In this document: positions 55,112 to 63,633 of the stretch, piece by piece
Position numbering within the stretch: position 1 is the first letter of the stretch
Layout: each line of letters starts with the position of its first letter
Assembly: GCF_020177375.1 (NCBI RefSeq)
Contig: NZ_JAIWHV010000002.1
Span: 248,001-312,000 of the forward strand
DNA from: Saliphagus infecundisoli
GTDB lineage: Archaea; Halobacteriota; Halobacteria; Halobacteriales; Natrialbaceae
Reading direction: 5' to 3'
Length of the DNA: 64,000 nucleotides
Made by a program: the position numbers and the translations under genes
Notes under the pieces: generated by a model
What the model was told of the DNA's origin: nothing
The model's database searches: none
The model's input: only the letters and a program-made list of their open reading frames with translations

Positions 55112-56665
55112 ATGAACCGACGAGCGTTCCTCAGGGCAGCCGGCGTCGGCGGCGTCGGCGTCACGATCGCGGGCTGTTCGACCGGGAACGGCGGCGACGA
55201 CGACGGGAACGAAACCAACGATACCGACACCGGCGACGCGAACGAGACGGACTCCAACGCTACCGGCGACGAGGCGAGCGGGGACGACGGGACCGATGGC
55301 GAGGACGACGCGAACGACACCGGGCCGAACGGGACCGGGTCGAACGGGACCGACGACAACGCCACCGACGGCGCCAACGGGACCGACGGAAACGGGGACG
55401 ACGGCCACGACCTCGTCGTCACCGTCGAGGACGAGGCGGGCGAGCCCGTCGACGACGCGATCGTTCGGATCAGGACGGAAGGCGACATCCTCGGCGGCCT
55501 CTTCGGCGGCGAGGAGACGGAGGAAGCGGCGACCGACAGCGACGGCGAGGTCGTCGCCGAGGGCCTTTCGGACGGCACGTACACCGTTGCCGCCGAGAGC
55601 GGCGACCTGAGCGGCGAACGCGAGGTCGAGATCGACGGCGACAGCGCGGAGGTCACCGTCGCCGTCGTCGAGCAGACGGAGGGACGGCTCCGGATCGCGA
55701 CCTACAGTTCGATGGTCGACGGCGAGGAGCCCGCCGGCGTCTGGCTCAAGGAGGCCTTCGAGGAACGCTATCCCGACGTCACGATCGAGTGGACCGTTCC
55801 CGAAGCGGGGGTCAACCACTACATCCAGCGCGCCCAGCAGGACGCCGGGATCGACGTCGACGTCTACTTCGGGCTCAACGTCGACGACCTCGTCCGGATC
55901 GACGACACCCTCGACGAACAGCTGTTCGCGTCCCTCGAGCGCGACCGGGTAGAGCGGGCCGACCGCGTCCGGGACGACCCGGCCGTCGAGTTCGGCGACC
56001 CCGACGACCGGGTGCTCCCCTACGACACGGGGTACATCAGCCTCGTCTACGACGAGGGGGAGGTCGAGGGCCCCGAGAGCTTCGAGGACCTCGTCGACCC
56101 CGCATACGAGGGGACGCTGCTCGCCCAGAACGCCCAGGACTCGGATCCGGGCCGGGCGTTCTTGCTGTGGACGATCGACGCCTACGGCGCGGACGGCTAC
56201 CTCGACTACTGGCGGGAGCTAGTCGACAATGACGTCCGCATCCTGGGGAGCTGGGACGATGCCTACAGTGCCTACGAGAACGCCGAACGCCCGATGGTCG
56301 TCTCCTACTCGACCGACCAGGTCTACACCAACCGCTACGACGGCGACATGTCCCGGAGCCAGATCGCCTTTCTCGAGGACCAGGGATACGCAAACCCCGA
56401 GGGGATGGCGGTGTTCGAGGGAAGCGAGAACGCCGACCTCGCGTACGCGTTCATGGACTTCGTGCTCTCGTCGGAGGCCCAGGCCGAGATCGCCGTCCGG
56501 AACGTCCAGTTCCCCGCCGTCGCCGACGAACACGTCGATCTCGACGCCGAGTACGACGAGTACGCCCACGAGCCCCCCGAGTCGATCGCGCTCGGCTACG
56601 AGGAGCTGAGCGGGAACCTCGGCGGCTGGATCGAGGACTGGGCCCGCGAGATCGCCTCCCAGTAG
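55112..56665 (+). CDS. thiB: thiamine-type ABC transporter substrate-binding lipoprotein
   Basis: A 517-residue Tat lipoprotein: twin-arginine MNRRAFLRAAG and lipobox IAGC with Cys22. Residues 23-97 are an Asp/Asn/Thr/Gly linker rich in N-x-T sequons. Residues about 100-188 form an extra beta domain (LVVTVEDEAGEPVDDAIVRI ... GLSDGTYTVAA) of the carboxypeptidase-regulatory/Ig-like type. The solute-binding domain begins at about 190 (LRIATYSSMV), with YDTGYISLVYDE and NPEGMAVFEGSEN typical of ThiB. Its stop overlaps the permease GTG. Confidence 0.87.
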   Translation: MNRRAFLRAAGVGGVGVTIAGCSTGNGGDDDGNETNDTDTGDANETDSNATGDEASGDDGTDGEDDANDTGPNGTGSNGTDDNATDGANGTDGNGDDGHDLVVTVEDEAGEPVDDAIVRIRTEGDILGGLFGGEETEEAATDSDGEVVAEGLSDGTYTVAAESGDLSGEREVEIDGDSAEVTVAVVEQTEGRLRIATYSSMVDGEEPAGVWLKEAFEERYPDVTIEWTVPEAGVNHYIQRAQQDAGIDVDVYFGLNVDDLVRIDDTLDEQLFASLERDRVERADRVRDDPAVEFGDPDDRVLPYDTGYISLVYDEGEVEGPESFEDLVDPAYEGTLLAQNAQDSDPGRAFLLWTIDAYGADGYLDYWRELVDNDVRILGSWDDAYSAYENAERPMVVSYSTDQVYTNRYDGDMSRSQIAFLEDQGYANPEGMAVFEGSENADLAYAFMDFVLSSEAQAEIAVRNVQFPAVADEHVDLDAEYDEYAHEPPESIALGYEELSGNLGGWIEDWAREIASQ

Positions 56666-58515
56666 TGAGCTCGAGGGCGGGCGGACCCGGCGGCCGTCGG
56701 GATGGCCGGAGCCGTCGGAGCGGGCGGAATCGGTTGCGTGGATGGGCCGGGAGGCACGCCCTCACCGTCCTCGCCGTCGCGACGGCGGCGATCCTCGCCG
56801 TCATGTTGTATCTCCCCGTCGGGATCGTCTTCTCCCAGGCCGTCTTCTCCGAGGGAACTCCCACGCTCTCGGCGTTCCGGGCGGTGCTCGCCGACCCCTT
56901 CTACACGGGCGCGCTCGCGGGCGTTCTCGCCGATCCGCTCGCGATCGGGGCTCACGTGGAGGGCGTCCTCGAGTGGCTCCGGGCGGGAGCGCCCGTCCCC
57001 CGGATGGGACTGTTCGGCTTTACGGCCTACCAGGCCGCCCTCTCGACCGTCGCGAGCGTCCTCCTCGGGCTTCCCGCGGCCTACGTACTTGCGACCTACG
57101 AGTTCCGGGGCCGCCGGACGATCCGGTCGCTGACGATCCTCCCGTTCGTCCTCCCGGGGATCATGGTCGCGGTCGGCTTCTACGCGATGTTCGGTCGGGA
57201 CGGGACCCTAAACGCGGCCCTGGACTTTGCGGGCCTGGGCCCCGTCGACTTCATCGGGTACAGCCCCCTCGCAGTCGTGATCGTCGCCCACGCGTTCTAC
57301 AACGCGCCCCTGGTGGCGCGGGTCACGCTCGCGGCCTGGGAGTCGGTCGATCGCCGGGCCGTCGAGACCGCCCGGTCGCTCGGGGCAGGTCCCGGACGGG
57401 CGTTCCGGGACGTTGTCGTTCCCCAACTCCTCCCCGCCGTACTCACCGGCGCCCTCCTCACGTTCGTGTTCACGTTCATGACGTTCCCCATCGTCCTCGC
57501 GCTCGGCGGGCTCGGGCTCGCGACCGTCGAGGTCTGGATCTACGACCGGATCTCCCAGCTCGCGGTCGCGGAGGCCGCGACCCTCGCCGTCCTCGAGACG
57601 GTCCTCACCCTGGGGCTGACCTACGCCTACCTCCGCTACGAGTCCGCCCAGGCCGGAATGAGCCGCGGGGACGCCTCGCCCGCTCGCGAGCCGCTCTTCC
57701 CGGATCTCCGAACCGCTCTCTCGGCCCGCCGGCTCGCCGTCCTCGCCTACGGCGCGGTCGCCGTCGTCGTCTTCGTCGGGCCGATGGCGAGCATGGTCGT
57801 CGGCGGGGTCACCGACGGCGGCGGCTTCACTCTCCGTCACTACCGCTTTCTCGCCGAGCGTCAGGCGACCGGCGCGGCCTACCAGACGCTTCCCTGGCCC
57901 GCGATCCGCAACTCGCTTCTGTTCGGCGTCGCGACCCTCGCCGTCGCGCTCCCGATGGGCGTGACGATCTCCGTGCTGACGGTCCGCTCGCGGTGGGGGA
58001 CGGCGATCGACGCCCTCGCGATGGTCCCCCTCGCGGTCAGCGGCGTCGTCTTCGGGATCGGGCTGCTCGAGGGGCTCGTGTTCGGAACCGATATCGGAGG
58101 GTTCCGTCTTCAGGTCACTGGAGCCGCGGCGATCGTCGCTGCCCACGCCGTCGCCGCCTACCCCTTCGTCGTCCGGAACGTCTCACCCCTGCTGGCCGAC
58201 TTGGACCCGGCGCTCGTCGAGTCCGCGCGCGCACTGGGCGCGAGCCGCGCCCGCGCGCTGCTCGACGTTGAGCTCCCCCTCGTGGCGAGCGGGATCGTCG
58301 CCGGCGCCGCCTTCGCCTTCGCCATCTCGATCGGCGAGTTCTCCTCGACGGTGATTTTGGCGAGCGGGAGCGACGCCTACACGATGCCCGTCGCCGTCGA
58401 GCGCTACCTCGGCCGCCGGAACGGCCCCGCGATCGCGATGGGGACCGTTCTCCTCGTCGTGACCGCCGCGAGCTTCGTCGTCGTCGACCGCGTCGGCGGG
58501 AGGTTCGAGGCGTGA
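56665..58515 (+). CDS. thiP: thiamine-type ABC transporter permease (fused ThiP)
   Basis: A 616-residue permease made of two homologous halves, about twelve membrane segments, each with an EAA-type loop: ETARSLGAGPGRAFRDVVVP in the first half and ESARALGASRARALLDVELP in the second. This fused arrangement is typical of ThiP and iron-type permeases. GTG 56665 overlaps the thiB stop by one base and the 3' end overlaps the ATPase start by four, so the three genes form a tightly coupled operon. Confidence 0.9.
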   Translation: MSSRAGGPGGRRDGRSRRSGRNRLRGWAGRHALTVLAVATAAILAVMLYLPVGIVFSQAVFSEGTPTLSAFRAVLADPFYTGALAGVLADPLAIGAHVEGVLEWLRAGAPVPRMGLFGFTAYQAALSTVASVLLGLPAAYVLATYEFRGRRTIRSLTILPFVLPGIMVAVGFYAMFGRDGTLNAALDFAGLGPVDFIGYSPLAVVIVAHAFYNAPLVARVTLAAWESVDRRAVETARSLGAGPGRAFRDVVVPQLLPAVLTGALLTFVFTFMTFPIVLALGGLGLATVEVWIYDRISQLAVAEAATLAVLETVLTLGLTYAYLRYESAQAGMSRGDASPAREPLFPDLRTALSARRLAVLAYGAVAVVVFVGPMASMVVGGVTDGGGFTLRHYRFLAERQATGAAYQTLPWPAIRNSLLFGVATLAVALPMGVTISVLTVRSRWGTAIDALAMVPLAVSGVVFGIGLLEGLVFGTDIGGFRLQVTGAAAIVAAHAVAAYPFVVRNVSPLLADLDPALVESARALGASRARALLDVELPLVASGIVAGAAFAFAISIGEFSSTVILASGSDAYTMPVAVERYLGRRNGPAIAMGTVLLVVTAASFVVVDRVGGRFEA

Positions 58516-59600
58516 CCGAACTCGCCCTGGATGGGGTCTCGAAGGCGTACGACGAAACGACCGCCCTCCGGGACGTCTCCCTCGCCGTCGCGGACGGCGA
58601 GTTCTTCACCCTCGTCGGTCCCTCGGGCTGTGGAAAGACCACCACGCTCCGGACGATCGCGGGCTTCGAGGAGCCCACCGCGGGCGAGGTCCGCTTCGAC
58701 GGGGAATCGGTGACCGGGCTCGGGCCCGAAGCCCGGGACGTCGGCGTCGTTTTCCAGAACTATGCACTCTTCCCCCACATGAGCGTCGCCGAGAACGTCG
58801 GCTACGGCCTCAAGTTTCGGGATTCGGGGACCGCGAGTTCGGAGGCGCGGATCGAGGAACTCCTCGAGCTGGTCGATCTTTCAGGAATGGGCGAGCGAGA
58901 GCCGAGCCAGCTTTCGGGGGGGCAACAACAGCGGGTCGCACTGGCCCGCGCGCTCGCCCCCGAGCCGAGCCTCCTCCTGCTCGACGAGCCGATGAGTGCC
59001 CTCGACGCCCGCCTCCGGGAATCGCTCCGCCGCCAGGTAAAACGAATCCAGTCCGAGCTCTCGATCACCACCGTCTACGTCACCCACGACCAGGAGGAGG
59101 CCCTGGCGATCTCCGACCGCCTTGCGGTGATGAACGAGGGCCGGGTCGAACAGATCGGCACCCCCGAAGCGATCTACCGGCGACCACGAACGAGGTTCGT
59201 CGCCGAGTTCGTCGGCGACAACAACGTTCTGGCAGGCGAGGTCCGTGGACGCGAGGACGACCGACTCCGGGTCGGCGTCGACGGCGGCGAGTTCGCGATC
59301 GGCGATCCCGTCGCGGACTCGGGCCGGGATTCCGGCGACCGGGACGGGGGAGTCGAGTCCGCGCCGTCTCCCGGCGACCGAATCATCTTCTGCGTTCGCC
59401 CCGAAGCGCTCCGGGAGGACGCCGAAACGAATCGAGTACGGGTGAGCGTCGAGGGCCAGGAGTTCCACGGCGAGAGCGTCCGGGTGGACGGCCGGTGGGG
59501 AGAGACTCCGATCGTGCTTCGGCTTCCCGACGTTCCCACGCACGAGGAGTTGACCGTCGGGTTCGAGCCGGAGGCGGCACACGTCGTCGAGCGAGAGTAA
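58512..59600 (+). CDS. thiQ: ABC transporter ATP-binding protein (thiamine/iron type)
   Basis: A 362-residue import ATPase. Walker A is GPSGCGKTT (residues 36-44), the signature SQLSGGQQQRVALARAL, Walker B LLLLDEPMSALD, and the H-loop VYVTHDQEEAL. A C-terminal TOBE domain follows (FVGDNNVLAGEV to the end), longer than in bacterial ThiQ and more like PotA/FbpC. Substrate assignment comes from ThiB; iron or polyamine transport is an alternative for this subunit. GTG 58512 overlaps the permease stop. Confidence 0.9.
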   Translation: MTELALDGVSKAYDETTALRDVSLAVADGEFFTLVGPSGCGKTTTLRTIAGFEEPTAGEVRFDGESVTGLGPEARDVGVVFQNYALFPHMSVAENVGYGLKFRDSGTASSEARIEELLELVDLSGMGEREPSQLSGGQQQRVALARALAPEPSLLLLDEPMSALDARLRESLRRQVKRIQSELSITTVYVTHDQEEALAISDRLAVMNEGRVEQIGTPEAIYRRPRTRFVAEFVGDNNVLAGEVRGREDDRLRVGVDGGEFAIGDPVADSGRDSGDRDGGVESAPSPGDRIIFCVRPEALREDAETNRVRVSVEGQEFHGESVRVDGRWGETPIVLRLPDVPTHEELTVGFEPEAAHVVERE

Positions 59601-59636
59601 GTCGGCCTCGAGAGTCCGCCGAAAGGGGCGGCGAAT

Positions 59637-59646
59637 CAAATATTTG
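59637..59646. promoter_or_regulatory. palindrome CAAATATTTG upstream of the TA-like pair
   Basis: A perfect 10-bp palindrome just upstream of the BRE/TATA region, in an AT-rich pocket. It is a plausible operator for autoregulation by the winged-HTH protein encoded downstream. Binding is inferred. Confidence 0.4.
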
Positions 59647-59657
59647 TGAGATCTGAG

Positions 59658-59666
59658 GATATATTG
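59658..59666 (+). promoter_or_regulatory. TATA box of the wHTH-TumE operon
   Basis: GATATATTG lies 24-32 bp before ATG 59690, predicting a leaderless transcript for the two-gene unit. Confidence 0.65.
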
Positions 59667-59689
59667 CGTTTCGGGGCGTAGGGAGAGCC

Positions 59690-60226
59690 ATGACCGATAT
59701 CGATCCGACTCCGCCGCCGGAGGACGTCGAGGAGGTCCGGACGCGCTGGCACGACGACGCCGACACGTTCGATCGGGTCTACGACGTCGTCCTCGGGATC
59801 ACGGAGCCGACGAGCCACGCCGAGATCGCGGAGATCGCGGACTGCTCGCCGAACGCGGCGAAAAAGCACGTCGAGCGCCTCGCGGAGATGGGCATCGCGC
59901 GCGCCGACCGCTCCGGTCGTCCCGTCCGGTACGAACGCAACGACGGCTACCTCGAGTGGCAGGAGGCGAGCCGGCTCGCCGAGGAACTGACCGTGGAGGA
60001 GATCGTCGATCGCGTCGAACGACTCGAGGAGCGCCGGGGCGAGTTCGAGGACCGCTTCGGAGCGACGGATCCGACGGCGGTGTCGGTCTTCGATCTGGAC
60101 GATCACGACGCGATCCACGAGCGGATGGAGGCGGTCGGCGAGTGGCAGTCGATCGACCGGGACGTTCGGCTGTACGAACTCGCACGGCGGCTGATCCAGA
60201 ACGACGGGCACCTCCTCCCGGCGTAG
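59690..60226 (+). CDS. winged-HTH regulator, probable antitoxin (DUF7342-like)
   Basis: A 178-residue protein. An acidic N-terminus precedes a winged helix: FDRVYDVVLGITEPTSHAEI, AEIADCSPNAAKKHVERLAE, MGIARADRSGRPVRYERND. The C-terminal half is helical and Glu/Arg-rich (LAEELTVEEIVDRVERLEER), a likely oligomerisation or toxin-binding region. The family (DUF7342-like as I recall) is common in haloarchaea beside TumE-like genes. Its stop is immediately followed by the next ATG (60227), so the two proteins are translationally coupled. Confidence 0.82.
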   Translation: MTDIDPTPPPEDVEEVRTRWHDDADTFDRVYDVVLGITEPTSHAEIAEIADCSPNAAKKHVERLAEMGIARADRSGRPVRYERNDGYLEWQEASRLAEELTVEEIVDRVERLEERRGEFEDRFGATDPTAVSVFDLDDHDAIHERMEAVGEWQSIDRDVRLYELARRLIQNDGHLLPA

Positions 60227-60679
60227 ATGAACCCGCCAGGAAATGGGGAAGGGGGATCGACGGGGCCGCCCGATCGCCAAACCCTCCGGCTGCTCGAAGG
60301 CGTCCTCGCCGAGGACCCGACGGTCGCCACGACCGAGTTCGAACCGAACGGCTCCGAACCGACCCTGCTCCGTGCCTCGTTCGAGACGGACCGATATCCG
60401 GACACCGTCGAGGCCGCCCGGCTCGACGTCCGCTGGTTCGCGAGCGGCGACTTCTCGATGCACTATGTCGAGACTCTCGCCGACGGCGACCGCTGGGAGT
60501 GTCGATGGGATCGCCACCCCAACCCGCACGACGGGCGGCTCCACTTTCACCGACCGCCGACCGGCGACGAGGTCGAGGCCCTCGAGATGGCGGCGGTTCA
60601 CCCGCTCGACGTCACGGCAACGGTGCTCGCCGCAGTCGAGCCGCGAATCGAAGGCCACTGGTCGGCCGACGGGTCTTGA
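60227..60679 (+). CDS. TumE-like toxin (DUF6516 family)
   Basis: A 150-residue protein. The core pattern DRYPDTVEAARLDVRWFASG, DFSMHYVETLADG and WECRWDRHPNPHDGRLHFHR is the TumE/DUF6516 signature in haloarchaea, with conserved Arg, Asp, Trp and His residues (RWDRHPNPH) that would form the active site. TumE proteins are toxins of type II toxin-antitoxin systems, with ribonuclease activity shown for some members. Here it follows the winged-HTH gene without a gap. The first 30 residues are variable. Confidence 0.8.
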   Translation: MNPPGNGEGGSTGPPDRQTLRLLEGVLAEDPTVATTEFEPNGSEPTLLRASFETDRYPDTVEAARLDVRWFASGDFSMHYVETLADGDRWECRWDRHPNPHDGRLHFHRPPTGDEVEALEMAAVHPLDVTATVLAAVEPRIEGHWSADGS

Positions 60680-61254
60680 CTCCTCTCGTTCTCTTTTCGC
60701 ACTCTCGAGCCGTCGTCGATCGCTCTCGCCGACGAGACGAACACGAAGGACTGCTCTCAGCAAACGGTAGCGAGGAGCCTCCTTCCTCAACGAGCGACCG
60801 ACGGGAGCGAGTAGGGTGGAGAGGAATCGCGTTGCGAAGCTGGACGAAACCGCAAGGCTTAGGCCGTCTCCGCCCGTTATGTGAGATACTGCCGTCCTCG
60901 CACAAGCCGGGGTCGGTAGGAGCCACGAGTAAACTGGCTCCCGTGGTGCGACGGCGTGGCCGTCGCACCCTATACTCGGGAACGACGACCGCGAACGGGT
61001 TCGATCCCCGTCCCCAGTGTTGGGGTAGAGTGAGAGAACACCGGGAATTAAATCGGCGGGACAATCCACGGAACGGATCCGGTAGGCGGGTCGCAGCAAC
61101 AACTCCGACCCGCCGTCCGCCCGTGGACGGTAAGAGGAAGCCGGGCCGCGCCCTTGCATGGGGTTGCGGGGTACAATGTCGTTGCGGTAAAGCCCCGCCC
61201 TCAAGGAGTGACCGACCGCCGCAAGGCGGGAGGGTGCGAGTAGGGCGGGGTAGT
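60680..61254. other. 575-bp non-coding region between tumE-like gene and helicase
   Basis: No acceptable gene lies here: frames are short or basic and lack haloarchaeal codon bias. It contains IS200/IS605-type end palindromes (60781-60824 and 61193-61258) and several perfect hairpins between them, described separately. Confidence 0.7.
60919..60969 (+). repeat. paired perfect hairpins inside the PATE-like element
   Basis: GGAGCCA (60919-60925) pairs with TGGCTCC (60935-60941), and GGTGCGACGG (60945-60954) pairs perfectly with CCGTCGCACC (60960-60969). A TATA-like AAGGCTTAGG lies about 60 bp upstream of the first stem. The run suggests a structured RNA; expression is unknown. Confidence 0.55.
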
Positions 61255-61258
61255 TTAC
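61193..61258 (+). repeat. IS200/IS605-type right-end stem
   Basis: CCCCGCCCT (61193-61201) and AGGGCGGGG (61242-61250) form a perfect 9-bp outer stem; CCGCC/GGCGG forms an inner stem. It is followed by TAGTTTAC, equivalent to TAGTTCAC at the IS right end near 9206-9213. Confidence 0.75.
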
Positions 61259-63633
61259 AGCCGATCCCGAAACCGATCCAACCCGAGCCCCAGCATATCG
61301 GGACTCACAGGTTGAAACTCCTCGCGTTCGTCCTCGGGGAGGAACTTCCGGACCGAGTCCCACTCCTCGCGGGCGTAGCGCTCGTCCACGAGCACCCGGA
61401 TCCCGACCTCCTCGGGACCTCTGATCACCCGCCCGATCGCCTGGCGGGCCTTCCGAACGGCGGGGACCGTCAGCGCGTAGGTGAAGCCGTCCCCGAAGGC
61501 ATCGTCGTAGGCCCGCCGGACCGCCTTCGTCCGCGGGCTCGAGGTGTTGACGATCGGGACGCCACAGACGGCGGCGGCGGCCAGCCGGTCGCCGCCGTAA
61601 TCGACGCCCTCGGTGAGCGTCCCCCGGAGGCTCGTGACCAACACTTTCCCCTCGCCCGCGAAGAACTCGTCCTTCAGGGTCTCGGTCGCGTCGTCCCCGC
61701 TCGCGGCGTCGAGCAAGACCGGTTTCTCGACGCGCGCCTCGAGTACACCCGCAGCCCACTCGGCCTCCGCATAGCTCGGCATCCCGACGAGGACGTTGCC
61801 GGGGACCGACGCGACCTGTCCGATCGCGTCGGCGTACTGCCGGCGAGTGGGGGTCTCCTCGCCCGGCGCCCCACGATTCTCGTAGGTGAACTTCGGCGCC
61901 GCGACCGCGAAGCTCTCGCGGTTTTCCTCGGGGAAATGCAGCCCGTAGCGCCGAGTTGCGACGGGCCGGTCCTCGCCCTCCAGATAATCGAGCCCGGTGA
62001 CCTCGGTGAAGACGTCCATCGGCTCAAGGGTCGCGCTCATCAGGATCCCGCCGCCGAAGGAGGCGAGCCGAGAGCCGATCGCGTCGCTGGGCACGCAGTT
62101 GTGCAAGGCGAGCCGGCCGTTGTAGGCCCGGCGCCAGCTATCGGCGGGTTCCTCCTCGTTCCAGGTCCGCTCGAGTTCTACCTCCCGGAAGTACTCGGTG
62201 TGATCCCGGCGGTACCACTCGCCGACGACGCGACCGACCGCGGGCGCCGCTCGCGACTTTTCCTCGCCCTCGGCCTCGTTGATGATCCGGGCGACGACCG
62301 CGCCGACCGACTCCGTGCGGACCCACAGCTTCTCGCCGTAGCCCGCCTCGCGGGCCCACGCTGAGATCTCGTCCTCGGCGGGCACCTGGGGATCGCGAAG
62401 CGGGATCTCCGCGTCCTCCAACTCCATCAGGTCGGACTTCCAGCCCCGGTGCTCGCCGTCGAGATGCGCCCGCACGCGCCGGTCGAGTTCCTCGCGCAGT
62501 GCTTCCAAAAAATCGCGAACTGCTTCGATCTCGTCGGCCGAGACGTCCGAATCGTTCAGTTCCGCACGCACGAGGTCGGCGTCGGCGGTCTTCGACCCAC
62601 TCTCTGTACTTCGCCCCTCGCGGTCGAACTCGAGGGGCTGGAGGACCCGCGAACACTCGGTGACGGCGTCCCTGAGCGAGGTGTCCGCGATCCCCTCGCT
62701 CACGAGGTCCCGGACGCGGGGTTCGAGCATGTGGGCCTCGTCACAGACGACGAACGTCTCTTCGTTCAACAACTCGCCCGTGAACGCGCCGGTCGTCGTC
62801 GGGTCGAAGGCGTGGTAGTAGTTGCCGATGACGACCTCGACCTCGGGGAGGGCCGCGCCCATGATCGAGTGGGGACACGAGCCATGGCGCATTCCCAGCG
62901 AGACGAGTTCCTCGGGGGTGACGAGGCCGACATCGGTAAGGTCGAACGGGACCGCTTCGGCCCGCGAGCCGCCCTCGTCGCCCTCGTCGGGGAGGTCCTC
63001 CAGGTACTGGGCGTAGAACGGACAGTACTCGACGCCGCCGGCCGGGCCGCCGTCGTCGTACGTGGGGATCTCGGGAGGGTAGGAGGCGGTCTCGCCCGCG
63101 CTCTCGAGCAGTCGGATGCCCCCGTCGCTGCGACCGCTGTCGGCGAGCCCGGTCTGCTGGCTTCTGGCATCTGCCGCGAGAGAGCCCGCGGTGGTCGCCC
63201 CGCCCTCGCCCGTCAGGTCGCGGGTCCGCTCGCGGAGGTTCTCACACCGGTCGTACACCACGCCGTCGTCGAACTCTGCGACCCCCTCACGGTTGTACGG
63301 GCAAACGTCGGCCTTCCCGACGAGGGTCAACCCCGAAACGGGATCCCACTCCCCTGGAAGGTTCGCGTTGATCGTCTCCAAGTCCTCCTCGAACTGCCGG
63401 AGCTGTTGTTTGACGCTCGTGAGGACGACCACGCGCTCGTAGTCGCTGTCGGGGTCCCGGACGAGGTCGATCCCCGCCGAAAGCGCGAGCATCGTCTTTC
63501 CCGTACCGCAGGCTCCCTCGACGACCGTAAACCCGCCCTCGCGGGCGGTCTCGAGTGCGGTCTCGATCCCGTCTACCTGGTCCGCGTAGGGTTCGGCGTG
63601 GCCGAACACCTCGCGCCAGGAGCCCTCGCTCAT
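61255..63633 (-). CDS. XPD/Rad3-type ATP-dependent DNA helicase
   Basis: A 792-residue Fe-S superfamily 2 helicase. Walker A is EGACGTGKTMLAL (about residue 38), motif II is VVCDEAHML, and motif VI is RKARQAIGRVIRGPEEVG. Cysteines of the Fe-S domain are at KADVCPYNREG, YDRCENL, VEYCPFYAQY and GSCPHSIMG. Between them lies a long polar insertion (residues about 105-160). ATG 63633 (MSEGSWREVFGHAEPYADQ) matches family starts; 63699 is a weaker upstream start. Its TAA stop lies within the right end of the PATE-like element. Confidence 0.94.
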   Translation of the reverse strand: MSEGSWREVFGHAEPYADQVDGIETALETAREGGFTVVEGACGTGKTMLALSAGIDLVRDPDSDYERVVVLTSVKQQLRQFEEDLETINANLPGEWDPVSGLTLVGKADVCPYNREGVAEFDDGVVYDRCENLRERTRDLTGEGGATTAGSLAADARSQQTGLADSGRSDGGIRLLESAGETASYPPEIPTYDDGGPAGGVEYCPFYAQYLEDLPDEGDEGGSRAEAVPFDLTDVGLVTPEELVSLGMRHGSCPHSIMGAALPEVEVVIGNYYHAFDPTTTGAFTGELLNEETFVVCDEAHMLEPRVRDLVSEGIADTSLRDAVTECSRVLQPLEFDREGRSTESGSKTADADLVRAELNDSDVSADEIEAVRDFLEALREELDRRVRAHLDGEHRGWKSDLMELEDAEIPLRDPQVPAEDEISAWAREAGYGEKLWVRTESVGAVVARIINEAEGEEKSRAAPAVGRVVGEWYRRDHTEYFREVELERTWNEEEPADSWRRAYNGRLALHNCVPSDAIGSRLASFGGGILMSATLEPMDVFTEVTGLDYLEGEDRPVATRRYGLHFPEENRESFAVAAPKFTYENRGAPGEETPTRRQYADAIGQVASVPGNVLVGMPSYAEAEWAAGVLEARVEKPVLLDAASGDDATETLKDEFFAGEGKVLVTSLRGTLTEGVDYGGDRLAAAAVCGVPIVNTSSPRTKAVRRAYDDAFGDGFTYALTVPAVRKARQAIGRVIRGPEEVGIRVLVDERYAREEWDSVRKFLPEDEREEFQPVSPDMLGLGLDRFRDRL

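Larger units (their letters stand above)
60781..61258 (+). mobile_element. PATE-like non-autonomous IS200/IS605-derived element
   Basis: The left block CCTTCCTCAACGAGC (60781-60795) matches the IS left-end block at 7731-7745 with one difference and is followed by GTAGGGTGGAGAGG. The right end CCCCGCCCT/AGGGCGGGG (61193-61201, 61242-61250) then GTAGTTTAC matches the IS right end at 9162-9213. There is no coding sequence. Haloarchaeal PATEs are palindrome-ended MITEs of 500-600 bp related to IS200/IS605. A solo right end after deletion of an IS is the alternative. Confidence 0.6.

Noticed and set aside
60984-61025. T-arm-like sequence (ACGGG-TTCGATC-CCCGT) suggesting a tRNA gene
   Set aside because: No matching 5' acceptor strand (ACTGGGG-like) or D and anticodon arms could be found upstream with or without an intron; the upstream space is filled by strong hairpins. 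Treated as part of the non-coding element.
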